Below the pieces are notes generated by a model that saw only the letters and a program-made list of their open reading frames with translations, made no database searches and had not been told where the DNA came from. A stretch of 64,000 nucleotides of DNA. Source: Microbacterium binotii. Lineage in GTDB: Bacteria; Actinomycetota; Actinomycetes; Actinomycetales; Microbacteriaceae. Each line of letters starts with the position of its first letter. Positions within the stretch are counted from its first letter, which is position 1. Shown here piece after piece: positions 50,069-58,315 of the stretch. The stretch lies in contig NZ_CP090347.1 of the NCBI RefSeq assembly GCF_021398715.1, positions 682,001 through 746,000 of the forward strand, in the 5' to 3' direction. A program made the translations under genes and the position numbers.

Positions 50069-51358
50069 ATGGCCGACCGCGAATACGGCTTCCGCACGCG
50101 TGCCATCCACGCCGGCAACATCCCCGACGCCGTCACCGGCGCTCGGGCGCTGCCGATCTACCAGTCCTCGGCGTTCGTCTTCGACGACACGGAGGATGCG
50201 GCCGCCCGCTTCGCGCTGCAGAAGTACGGCAACATCTACAGCCGCCTGGCGAACCCGACGACGGCGTCGTTCGAGGAGCGCATCGCGTCGCTCGAGCAGG
50301 GCCTCGGCGCCGTCGCCACCTCCAGCGGGCTCTCGGCGCAGTTCATCACGTTCGCCTCGCTCGCGGGGGCGGGCGATCACATTGTGGCCAGCGCCAACCT
50401 CTACGGCGGCTCCATCACCCAGCTCGACGTGACGCTGCGCCGCTTCGGCGTGGAGACGACGTTCGTGGCCTCGGCGGATCCCGCCGACTACGCGGCCGCC
50501 ATCACCGACCGCACCAAGGCGGTGTTCGCGGAGACCGTGGCCAACCCCTCGGGCGAGGTCGCCGACATCGAGGGGCTCGCGGCGGTCGCGCACGCCGCCG
50601 GTGTTCCGCTCGTCATCGACTCGACGGTCGCCACGCCCTACCTGTGCCGTCCGATCGAGTGGGGCGCCGACATCGTCGTGCACTCCGCCACAAAGTTCCT
50701 CGGAGGGCACGGCACCTCCCTCGGCGGCGTGGTCGTCGAGTCGGGCCGCTTCGATTGGTCGGGCGAGCGCTTCCCTCTGTTCACCGAGCCGGTGCCGAGC
50801 TACGGCGGGCTCGAGTGGTCGGGCAACTTCGGCGAGTACGCCTTCCTCACCCGCCTCCGTGCCGAGCAGCTGCGCGACATCGGCCCGGCGCTCGCGCCGC
50901 ACTCGGCCTTCCTGCTCGCCCAGGGCGTCGAGACGCTGCCGTACCGCATGAAGGCGCACGTCGAGAACGCGCGTGCCGTGGCCGAGTGGCTCGACGCCGA
51001 CCCGCGCGTCGAGTACGTCACCTGGGCGGGACTTCCCGGCCACATCCACCACGATCGCGCCAAGAAGTACCTGCCGGAGGGCCCCGGCGCCGTCTTCAGC
51101 TTCGGGGTCAAGGGTGGCCGCGCGGCCGGTCGCACCTTCATCGAGTCGGTCGATCTCGCCAGCCACCTCGCCAACATCGGCGACGCGAAGACGCTCGTCA
51201 TACACCCCGCGTCCACGACCCACGCGCAGCTGACCGAGCAGCAGCTCATCGACGGCGGAGTGCTGCCGGGGCTCGTGCGCATCAGCGTCGGCATCGAGGA
51301 CGTCGACGACATCATCTACGACCTCGACCAGGCCCTCGCCGCCGCACAGGAGGCATGA
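50069..51358 (+). CDS. metY: O-acetylhomoserine sulfhydrylase MetY
   Basis: 429 residues. It starts YGFRTRAIHAGNIPDAVTGA; LPIYQSSAFVF and YSRLANPTTASFEERIASLE are conserved in the Cys/Met metabolism PLP family. The PLP lysine is in VVHSATKFLGGHGT. The length and the insertion at FDWSGERFPLFTEPVPSYGG fit the MetY subgroup rather than MetB. It makes homocysteine from O-acetylhomoserine and sulfide, the substrate for mesD in this window. Coupled to the CoA-binding gene (ATGA). Confidence 0.9.
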   Translation: MADREYGFRTRAIHAGNIPDAVTGARALPIYQSSAFVFDDTEDAAARFALQKYGNIYSRLANPTTASFEERIASLEQGLGAVATSSGLSAQFITFASLAGAGDHIVASANLYGGSITQLDVTLRRFGVETTFVASADPADYAAAITDRTKAVFAETVANPSGEVADIEGLAAVAHAAGVPLVIDSTVATPYLCRPIEWGADIVVHSATKFLGGHGTSLGGVVVESGRFDWSGERFPLFTEPVPSYGGLEWSGNFGEYAFLTRLRAEQLRDIGPALAPHSAFLLAQGVETLPYRMKAHVENARAVAEWLDADPRVEYVTWAGLPGHIHHDRAKKYLPEGPGAVFSFGVKGGRAAGRTFIESVDLASHLANIGDAKTLVIHPASTTHAQLTEQQLIDGGVLPGLVRISVGIEDVDDIIYDLDQALAAAQEA

Positions 51359-51942
51359 TGAACGACGTGACCGCCCTCGAGGAGACCGTCGAGACCCGCC
51401 TTCCGAACGGGCTCACGTGCGCCCTGCCCGCCAGCTCGCCCCTCGCCAAGCTGCTGCGCTCGCAGCGCACGTGGGAGGGGCCGGGTGCGAAGGAACGCCT
51501 CGCGATCCTCCGCGCCGCGAAGAGCATCGCGATCGTCGGCGCCTCCGCGAACCCGGCGCGCTCGAGCTACTTCGTCGGCACGTACCTCCTGCAGTCCGGC
51601 GACTACCGGGTGTACTTCGTCAACCCGAACGCCACCGAGATCCTCGGTCAGCCCGCCTACCCCGATCTCGCCTCGCTGCCGGAGGTGCCCGACATCGTCG
51701 ACGTCTTCCGCCGCGCCGACGACATCCCCTCGGTCATCGACGACGCCCTCGCGGTCGGTGCGCCCGCCGTCTGGGTGCAGCTCGGGATCTGGAACGAGGA
51801 TGCGGCCCGCTACGGCGAGAGCAAGGGCCTGACCGTCGTCATGGACCGCTGCATCAAAATCGAGCACGCGCGTTTCCACGGCGGCCTGCACCTCATGGGG
51901 TTCGACACGGGCCAGATCAGTTCCCGGCGTACGCTGCGGTGA
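51355..51942 (+). CDS. CoA-binding domain protein (YccU-like)
   Basis: 195 residues, ATG 51355 overlapping metY; ATG 51358 is an alternative. KSIAIVGASANPARSSYFVG is the CoA-binding Rossmann opening. YRVYFVNPNATEILGQPAYP, PDIVDVFRRADDIPSV and VWVQLGIWNEDAARYGE follow as in YccU. TVVMDRCIKIEHARF ends the domain. Role in thiol or sulfur metabolism is suggested by coupling with metY. Overlaps the CLC gene by four bases (GTGA). Confidence 0.85.
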   Translation: MMNDVTALEETVETRLPNGLTCALPASSPLAKLLRSQRTWEGPGAKERLAILRAAKSIAIVGASANPARSSYFVGTYLLQSGDYRVYFVNPNATEILGQPAYPDLASLPEVPDIVDVFRRADDIPSVIDDALAVGAPAVWVQLGIWNEDAARYGESKGLTVVMDRCIKIEHARFHGGLHLMGFDTGQISSRRTLR

Positions 51943-53216
51943 GCGCGACGCGGCTGCGCCCTGCCGTCGGTCACCTCACGCGGATCGGCGCGGCGACCGT
52001 CCTCGCGGGCGTCGGTACGGGGCTCGCGGTCCTGCTGCTGGTCTGGATCGTCCACTCGGTCGAGCACCTCGTCTGGGGTGAGGGCCGAGGCCCCTTCCTC
52101 GACGGTCTGGCCGCGCCATCCGAGTTCTGGCTGCCCCTGGTCACGGTCAGCGCGGCCGGCGTCATCGCGGCCGTCGGCTGGTACCTCATCCGCCGCTTCG
52201 GGCGTCCCGTCGCGAGCGTCGAGCAGGGTGTCGACGGGCGACGGATGCCGGCGCTGGAGACCCTCGTCGACACCGTGCTGCAGGTGGTCTCCGTCGCGCT
52301 GGGCGCTTCGATCGGCAAGGAGGTCGCCCCGCGCGAGCTCGCCGCGATGGCGTCGTCGAAGGTCGTCCGCTGGTTCCGCCTGACGCCGCGCTGGCGCCGG
52401 ATCCTGATCGCCTCGGCGGCGGGAGCGGGTCTTGCGGCCGTCTACAACGTCCCGTTGGGCGGCGCGGTGTTCGCGGTGGAGATCCTCCTCGGCGAGTTCT
52501 CGATCGCCGCCGCCGTGACCGCGCTCGCGGTCAGCGCGATCGCGACCCTGGTCGCGCGGCCGCTCGTGGGCGACCAGTCGCTCTACGACCTCGGATCGAT
52601 CGAGGTCAACGCGTCGCTGCTCGTCGCCGCCCTGGTCATCGGACCGCTGATGGGCGCCGTCGCCACCAGTTTCGTGGCGGCGACCAAACGACTGAGCGCC
52701 TTCCGGCCCACCGGCTGGAAGCTGCTCGTCGTGCTCCCGCTCGTGTTCGCCGCCGTGGGCGCCGTCGGGATGTTCTTCCCGCTCATCCTCGGCAACGGGC
52801 GCGCGCTGGCCACCGCTGGCTTCGAGCTGAGCGAGCCGGTCGTGTTCCTGCTCATCCTCGCCGTGCTGAAGTACGTCGCGACGACGCTCTCCCTCGGAGC
52901 GGGTGCCATCGGCGGAACACTTCAGCCCTCCGTCGCGATCGGTGCCGCACTGGGAGCGGCAGCGGCGGCGGGATGGGCCCTGCTCTGGCCCGGGGCGAGC
53001 GGCACGGGACTCGCCGTGGTCGCCGCGGCCGCCTTCCTCGCCGCGAACATGCGCGCGCCGTTCACCGCGATCGCCCTGATCATCGAGTTCACCAACACGG
53101 GTTTCTCTCTGCTCCTGCCGATCTTCCTCGCCGTCGCCGGTTCGCTCGCGGTCGCGGGGCTGCTCAAGCGCGGCGGTCTCGCCGGCTTCGCGCCCCTCGA
53201 CCCCGGTCGCGAGTAG
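51939..53216 (+). CDS. CLC-type chloride channel or antiporter
   Basis: 425 residues from GTG 51939. About ten hydrophobic segments. GASIGKEVAPRELAAM takes the place of the CLC GKEGP motif with Ala-Pro-Arg instead of Gly-Pro, so selectivity may differ. GAGAIGGTLQPSVAIGA corresponds to the GxFxP selectivity loop (GGTLQP). AGLAAVYNVPLGGAVFAVEI is well conserved. Coupled by GTGA to the CoA-binding gene, forming one unit with metY. Transported ion is unproven. Confidence 0.8.
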   Translation: MSATRLRPAVGHLTRIGAATVLAGVGTGLAVLLLVWIVHSVEHLVWGEGRGPFLDGLAAPSEFWLPLVTVSAAGVIAAVGWYLIRRFGRPVASVEQGVDGRRMPALETLVDTVLQVVSVALGASIGKEVAPRELAAMASSKVVRWFRLTPRWRRILIASAAGAGLAAVYNVPLGGAVFAVEILLGEFSIAAAVTALAVSAIATLVARPLVGDQSLYDLGSIEVNASLLVAALVIGPLMGAVATSFVAATKRLSAFRPTGWKLLVVLPLVFAAVGAVGMFFPLILGNGRALATAGFELSEPVVFLLILAVLKYVATTLSLGAGAIGGTLQPSVAIGAALGAAAAAGWALLWPGASGTGLAVVAAAAFLAANMRAPFTAIALIIEFTNTGFSLLLPIFLAVAGSLAVAGLLKRGGLAGFAPLDPGRE

Positions 53217-53343
53217 CCGCGCGTTGCACGGCGCGCGAGCGCGTATCCGATTGCCGAGCGCGCATCCGATCGGGTGCTCGCTCGACGAACGGGTGCTCAG
53301 CCGGCGGGGCGGGATCCGCATGCTCAGGTCGCCGAGGCGGGCC

Positions 53344-54009
53344 TCATTCGGCGAGGCGGACCTCGACGGCGGCGATGACGGCATCGACGTCGAAGGCGAA
53401 CTGCGCATCGCCGTAGGCGTCGAAGCCGCTCTCGTCGAGCCGGCGCAGCACGCTGAGATCCGTGGCGCCCGTCTCGCGGAGCATTCCGCGGAACTGCGCG
53501 ACCTGCGGGTGCCCGCCCGCTCCCGCGGCGGCGACCTCCTCCCGGGCGAAGCCCGTGGCGACGGTCGTCAACAGCAGCAGGGTGCGTCCGGCGGCGACCT
53601 CGTCGAGCCCGCCGTCGAGCAGCCGTTCCAGCACGACCTCGGCGGGCCGGACCGCGGCGAGCGTCGCCCGCGAGAGGGTGCGGAAGTGCTCGACGAGGGC
53701 GCCCGAGGCCACCAGCGATTGACGTATCCCCTCGGCGAAGGTGCGACAGGCCTGTGGCCACGGAGCATCCGATGGGATCTCGAGCGCCGCGATGCGGGTC
53801 AGGAACACGTCCTCGGCCAGCAGCTCCAGCAGGCCCTCGCGCCCGTGGACGTAGTGATGGAGGGCCTTCCGGTCGACCCCGAGCGCGTCGGCGACGCCCT
53901 GCATCGTGAGCTGCTCCGAGGGCAGCGTCCGCGCCGCGTCGAGGATCGCGGCGCGGTCCAGCCCCGCGCGTTCACCGCGTCCTCGGCGGGAGGCCGATCC
54001 TGGCGTCAC
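53344..54009 (-). CDS. TetR family regulator
   Basis: 221 residues. HTH: GLDRAAILDAARTLPSEQLT, MQGVADALGVDRKALHHYVH, GREGLLELLAED. The C-terminal domain is helical (EEVAAAGAGGHPQVAQFRGM). Divergent from an SDR gene, with a CCCG-TG-CGGG dyad in the gap. It most likely represses that gene. The region between its stop and the CLC gene (53217-53343) holds nothing recognisable. Confidence 0.85.
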   Translation of the reverse strand: MTPGSASRRGRGERAGLDRAAILDAARTLPSEQLTMQGVADALGVDRKALHHYVHGREGLLELLAEDVFLTRIAALEIPSDAPWPQACRTFAEGIRQSLVASGALVEHFRTLSRATLAAVRPAEVVLERLLDGGLDEVAAGRTLLLLTTVATGFAREEVAAAGAGGHPQVAQFRGMLRETGATDLSVLRRLDESGFDAYGDAQFAFDVDAVIAAVEVRLAE

Positions 54010-54062
54010 GTCGGCTCCGTCTCCTCGATCTTCCTGGGCGCACCGGTCCTGACGAGCGTAGT

Positions 54063-54080
54063 ATTTCCCGTGCGGGATTA
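54063..54080. promoter_or_regulatory. Possible TetR operator
   Basis: ATTTCCCG-TG-CGGGATTA: perfect CCCG/CGGG arms around TG at 54067-54076, with partial symmetry beyond. It lies in the gap between the TetR gene and the SDR gene, where a shared operator is expected. Confidence 0.5.
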
Positions 54081-54122
54081 TCCGTCGAACGGCGACGGTC
54101 CGCTCGAGAGAAGGGCTCTGCG

Positions 54123-55136
54123 ATGTCGGAGAGTGTGGTGTTGACCGCGAACAGCACGATCGCGCAATGGCTGGATCACCCCGTCGGGGGCGACCTCATC
54201 CGCGGGCTGCTCGCCGCATCGGGCACGACAGAGGACGCGCTGGGTCCGGTTCGATCGCAGCCGCTCCAACAGCTCGTCGCGCTGAGTCAGGGGCAGCTGC
54301 CGCAGTCGGTCGTCGACGATCTCGTCCGTCAGGCGAACGGAGGCACGATGCCCGAGCAGACGGGCCCCGCGCCGTGGGTAGAGCGGGTGGTCGCGGGCCG
54401 CTTCGCCGGTCGCACCGTGATCGTCACGGGCGCCGCATCCGGGATCGGGCGCGCCGTGGCGTCGCGTGTGCTCCGGGAGGACGGCCGGGTCGTCGCCGTC
54501 GACATCTCCGCCGATCGCTTGGACGAGCTGGTGGCGGCGCACGGCGGGGAGAAGCTCGTGGCCGTCGCCGGCGACATCACCGACCAGGAGGCCGTCGACC
54601 GGATCGTCGCGGCCGCCGGAGAACGGATCGATGCGCTCGCGAACGTCGCCGGGATCATGGACGACTTCTCGCCGCTGGGGGAGACGACGGATGCGGTGTG
54701 GGATCGCGTCATGTCGGTCAACGTCACCGGCACCTTCAAGCTGTCGCGCGCGGTGATCCCCGCGATGACCGCCGCCGGAGCCGGGGCGATCGTCAACGTC
54801 TCGTCGGAAGCGGGGTTGCGCGGCAACGCCGCGGGCAACGCGTACACCGTCTCGAAGCACGCCGTGATCGGGCTCACGAAGTCGGCCGCCTTCATGTACG
54901 GCCCGGCCGGGATCCGCGTCAACGCCGTGGCGCCGGGCGCCGTCGCCACCGGTATCGCTCTGCCGCCGCACCTCTCCGAGAGCGGCCGCGCCCGGGTGTC
55001 TCCCTTCGAGCAGCTGATCCCGACCGTGGCCACCGCGGAGCAGCTCGCCGCATCCATCACCTTCCTGCTCTCGGACGACGCCGCCAACATCAACGGCGTG
55101 ATCCTCGCCTCCGACGGAGGCTGGTCCGTGCAGTGA
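54123..55136 (+). CDS. Short-chain dehydrogenase with N-terminal extension
   Basis: 337 residues. The Rossmann core starts at about 97 with VIVTGAASGIGRAVASRV (TGxxxGIG). Asn in NVAGIMDD, Ser in NVSSEAGL and Tyr/Lys in NAYTVSKHAVIGL complete the catalytic set. About 95 residues precede the core: a helical module (TIAQWLDHPVGGDLIRGLLA, LQQLVALSQGQLPQSVVDDL) not seen in most SDRs. Control by the divergent TetR protein is likely. Substrate unknown. Confidence 0.8.
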   Translation: MSESVVLTANSTIAQWLDHPVGGDLIRGLLAASGTTEDALGPVRSQPLQQLVALSQGQLPQSVVDDLVRQANGGTMPEQTGPAPWVERVVAGRFAGRTVIVTGAASGIGRAVASRVLREDGRVVAVDISADRLDELVAAHGGEKLVAVAGDITDQEAVDRIVAAAGERIDALANVAGIMDDFSPLGETTDAVWDRVMSVNVTGTFKLSRAVIPAMTAAGAGAIVNVSSEAGLRGNAAGNAYTVSKHAVIGLTKSAAFMYGPAGIRVNAVAPGAVATGIALPPHLSESGRARVSPFEQLIPTVATAEQLAASITFLLSDDAANINGVILASDGGWSVQ

Positions 55137-55165
55137 CACGACGGGGGCGACGGTAGGCTCTCCCG

Positions 55166-55969
55166 GTGACCGACGCCCCCGCACGCGTGCTCCGCCCGCG
55201 CACCCCGGCCTTCATCCTCACCTGCATCGCGACCGGGCTGCTGGCCGGACTGCTGTCGGGACTGTTCGGTGTGGGCGGCGGCACCGTGATCGTTCCGCTG
55301 CTGGTCATGCTGCTGAAGTTCGACCAGCGACTGGCCGCAGGGACCTCGCTCGCCGCGATCGTCCCGACCGCCGCCGTGGGCGTCATCTCCTACGCGGTGC
55401 ACGGCTCGGTCGCGCTCGTGCCGGCCATCCTCCTCGCCGTCGGAGCGGTCATCGGCGCGCAGATCGGCACCTGGCTGCTGCCGAAGATCTCGCAGACGGC
55501 GCTGCGGTGGGGCTTCGTCGCCTTCATCGTCGTCGTGATCGCGAGCCTCTTCTTCGTCATCCCCTCCCGCGACGCGGAGATCGAGGTGACCGTCTTCTCC
55601 AGCATCGCTCTGGTCGTCGTCGGTGTCTTCACGGGGATCATGGCCGGTCTCATCGGTGTCGGCGGAGGAGTGATCGTGGTTCCCGTGCTCGTGCTTCTGT
55701 TCGGCGCGAGCGACCTGGAGGCGAAGGGGACCTCACTGCTGTTCATGATCCCGACCGCCCTGTCGGGAACCATCGGCAACCTGCGTCGTAAGAACGTCGA
55801 CCTGGTCGCCGCGGCTCTCGTCGGTGTGGCCGCCTGCACGACCACGGCGTTGGGAGCGTGGATCGCGACACTGCTCGATCCTTTCGTCGCCAACATCCTG
55901 TTCGCCGCCTTCCTCGTCTTCATCGGCACCCAGATGGCGATGAAGGCCGTCCGCGGGCGCAAGCGCTGA
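55166..55969 (+). CDS. TauE/SafE family permease
   Basis: 267 residues, GTG 55166. About eight membrane segments in two repeats: LLSGLFGVGGGTVIVPLLVM and GIMAGLIGVGGGVIVVPVLV each carry the GxGGG signature of TauE/SafE. Probably exports a small organic or inorganic sulfur compound or anion; exact substrate unknown. A short gap separates it from the SDR gene, and co-transcription is possible. Confidence 0.85.
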   Translation: MTDAPARVLRPRTPAFILTCIATGLLAGLLSGLFGVGGGTVIVPLLVMLLKFDQRLAAGTSLAAIVPTAAVGVISYAVHGSVALVPAILLAVGAVIGAQIGTWLLPKISQTALRWGFVAFIVVVIASLFFVIPSRDAEIEVTVFSSIALVVVGVFTGIMAGLIGVGGGVIVVPVLVLLFGASDLEAKGTSLLFMIPTALSGTIGNLRRKNVDLVAAALVGVAACTTTALGAWIATLLDPFVANILFAAFLVFIGTQMAMKAVRGRKR

Positions 55970-56047
55970 GCAACGACAGGGCAGAGGGAAAGCCCGAACC
56001 GAGACGGCTGCTGGGTCGCTGATAGCCGAGCTCGCTTCTGTGGGTTC

Positions 56048-57400
56048 ATGTCCCACCGCCACGACAAGGGATCGAAGCCCGCACAACGCCTCGCGCACGC
56101 GCTCGCCGGTCTGACCGTCGCGGCTGTCGTGTTGACGGGATGCGCCGTCGGCGCAGCCTCGGAGACAACGGCGTCCTCGACCTCGACGTCAACGTCAACG
56201 TCAACGGCCCAGCAGAGCGCATCGGGCGAGTTCTTCGACACCGACGAGGTCCACTCGATCTCCGTCTCGTACGACGAGGGCGACTACCAGGCCATGCTCG
56301 ACGCGTACGCGAGCTCCGGCGAGAAGGAGTGGATCTCGGCGACCGTCACGATCGACGGCACGGTCTTCGAGAATGTGGGGCTGCGGTTGAAGGGCAACTC
56401 CTCCTTGCGCGGCGTCGTCGAGACGGATTCGGGAGACGGCACCGCCGGCGAGACCGAGCCCGAGAGTCTGCCGTGGCTGATCCGGCTCGACAAGTACGTG
56501 GACGGGCAGGTCTACGACGGCCGCAGCGACTTCGTCGTGCGTGGCTCGTCGACCCAGACCTCGCTCAACGAAGCCGTCGCGCTGAGCGTGCTTGCCGCAT
56601 CCGACGTCGCGACCGAACAGTACGCGTACGTACGCTTCAGCGTCAACGGCGGGGCCGAGCAACTGAGGCTCGTGCTCGATCTTCCCGACGACTCCGGTTG
56701 GAACTCGGACACGTTCCAGAACCCCGGCATCACCTACAAGGCCGACAGCGGCGGAGACTACTCCTACCGGGGCGACGGCGCGGACGACTATGCAGACGTC
56801 TTCGACCTCAAGAGCAACAACAGTTCGCTCTCCGGCGACGATGCGTTCACACCCCTCGCGGACTTCCTCGAGTTCCTCGCCACGGCGTCCGACGACGAGT
56901 TCGCGAACCGGTTGTCGAGCTACCTCGACGTCGACGAGTTCGCCCGGTACCTGGCGGTACAGGAGCTCGTGGCCAACACGGACGATATCGACGGCCCCGG
57001 GAACAACTCCTACCTGCGCTGGGATGAGACGACCGGCACGTTCACGGTCATCGCCTGGGACCAGAACCTCTCCTACGGTGTCAGCCCCGGCGGGGGCGGC
57101 GCCGGGGCCGGAGGCCGCACGGCGCAGGGCGGCGGTGGTGCACGCGGTGGTGGTGCCGGTGGGGGCGGTGGCGGTGGCTCCCGATCCAACGTGCTCGTCG
57201 AGCGCTTCCTCGCCGACGAGGGATTCTCGGCTCTGTACGCCGAGGCGCTGCAACAGCTGAGATCGGACGTCTACGACAGCGGCGTCGCGCAGACGCGGCT
57301 GAACACTCTCGTCGAACTGCTGAAGACGCAGGCCTCCGACCTCGTCTCCGCCGCGACGATCCAGAGCGAGGCCGACGCGATCTCCGCACAGCTGGACTGA
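56048..57400 (+). CDS. CotH-like kinase lipoprotein
   Basis: 450 residues. Lipoprotein signal with LTGC, Cys32; a Thr/Ser-rich linker STSTSTSTSTAQQ follows. The CotH fold is seen from about 65: IDGTVFENVGLRLKGNSSLR, VDGQVYDGRSDFVVRG, LAVQELVANTDDIDGPGNNS, then FTVIAWDQNLSYG with the metal-binding Asp. A Gly-rich insert of about 35 residues (near 355-390) interrupts the end of the domain. CotH kinases phosphorylate proteins at the cell surface or spore; here a membrane-anchored outer-face kinase-like role is inferred. Confidence 0.8.
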   Translation: MSHRHDKGSKPAQRLAHALAGLTVAAVVLTGCAVGAASETTASSTSTSTSTSTAQQSASGEFFDTDEVHSISVSYDEGDYQAMLDAYASSGEKEWISATVTIDGTVFENVGLRLKGNSSLRGVVETDSGDGTAGETEPESLPWLIRLDKYVDGQVYDGRSDFVVRGSSTQTSLNEAVALSVLAASDVATEQYAYVRFSVNGGAEQLRLVLDLPDDSGWNSDTFQNPGITYKADSGGDYSYRGDGADDYADVFDLKSNNSSLSGDDAFTPLADFLEFLATASDDEFANRLSSYLDVDEFARYLAVQELVANTDDIDGPGNNSYLRWDETTGTFTVIAWDQNLSYGVSPGGGGAGAGGRTAQGGGGARGGGAGGGGGGGSRSNVLVERFLADEGFSALYAEALQQLRSDVYDSGVAQTRLNTLVELLKTQASDLVSAATIQSEADAISAQLD

Positions 57401-57464
57401 TCGGGTGGTGTTAACAACGGCTGCTCCGCCCGGCCCGACCCAGGCCCCTCGGTAGGATGGGGCC

Positions 57465-57911
57465 GTGCCCGTGAATCCCACCCTCGTCGAGCGCGCCTTC
57501 GAGCCGACACCGCCGTATCTCGTCGGTCGTGAGAAGGTGCGCGAGTTCGCCCGCGCCGTCTTCGCCACCGACCCGCAGCACACCGATCCGGCTGCGGCCC
57601 GGGCGCTCGGCTATGCCGACGTCGTCGCGCCGCCGACGTTCGCGATGGTGATCCAGGACCTCACACTGCAGCAGCTGCTGGCAGAGCCCGACTCGGGAAT
57701 CGCCCTCGAGCGCACGATCCACGCCGAGCAGCGCTTCCGCTACTCGCGGCCGATCGTCGCCGGCGACGAGCTCACCGCGCAGCTGCGCGTGACGGGCGTG
57801 CGCGCCGTGGGCAAGGGCGCCATGGTCACGAGCGAGGCCGAGGTGACGGATGCGGCCGGCGCGCACGTCGTGACCGCCACATCCATCCTGCTGATCGGAG
57901 GCGAGGAATGA
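57465..57911 (+). CDS. MaoC-like N-terminal dehydratase (HadA-type)
   Basis: 148 residues from GTG 57465. The FAS1-type MaoC N-terminal pattern is visible: PPYLVGREKVREFARAVFAT, VVAPPTFAMVIQDL and AEQRFRYSRPIVAGDELTA. The hot-dog fold lacks the D...H pair of the active subunit. It overlaps the next gene by four bases (ATGA), so the two form a heterodimer, as in the mycobacterial HadAB dehydratase. Part of the conserved MaoC-MaoC-murB group. Confidence 0.85.
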   Translation: MPVNPTLVERAFEPTPPYLVGREKVREFARAVFATDPQHTDPAAARALGYADVVAPPTFAMVIQDLTLQQLLAEPDSGIALERTIHAEQRFRYSRPIVAGDELTAQLRVTGVRAVGKGAMVTSEAEVTDAAGAHVVTATSILLIGGEE

Positions 57912-58315
57912 CCGCGTACGAGATCGGCCAGGTCGTCGCCGAGCGCGACGTGCACCTGACCCGCGAGTCGCTCGTGCGGTACGCGGGCGCGTCGGGCGAC
58001 TTCAACCCCATCCACTTCCGGGATGACGTCGCCGCCCGCGTCGGCCTGCCCGGCGTCCTCGCCCATGGCATGCTCACCATGGGCCTGTCGGTCGAGACGA
58101 TCGTGCCCTGGCTCGGGGATGCGGGCCGCATCCGCGAGTACGGCGTGCGCTTCACGCGGCCCGTCGTCGTCGATGCCGAGACCGGAGCAGACGTGCGCGT
58201 CGTCGCCACCGTGGGCCAGATCGACGACGAGACGCTGCGCATCGACCTGACGGTGACCCACGCCGACACGACCGTGCTGGGCAAGGCGCAGGTGCGGGTG
58301 ACCCGCGAGGCATGA
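57908..58315 (+). CDS. MaoC dehydratase (HadB-type)
   Basis: 135 residues. YAGASGDFNPIHFRDDVA carries the hydratase-2 motif with catalytic Asp and His; LPGVLAHGMLTMGLSVETIV follows. Together with the preceding subunit it should dehydrate 3-hydroxyacyl thioesters. Overlaps murB by four bases, which indicates tight coupling of a lipid enzyme with a cell-wall enzyme. Confidence 0.85.
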   Translation: MTAYEIGQVVAERDVHLTRESLVRYAGASGDFNPIHFRDDVAARVGLPGVLAHGMLTMGLSVETIVPWLGDAGRIREYGVRFTRPVVVDAETGADVRVVATVGQIDDETLRIDLTVTHADTTVLGKAQVRVTREA

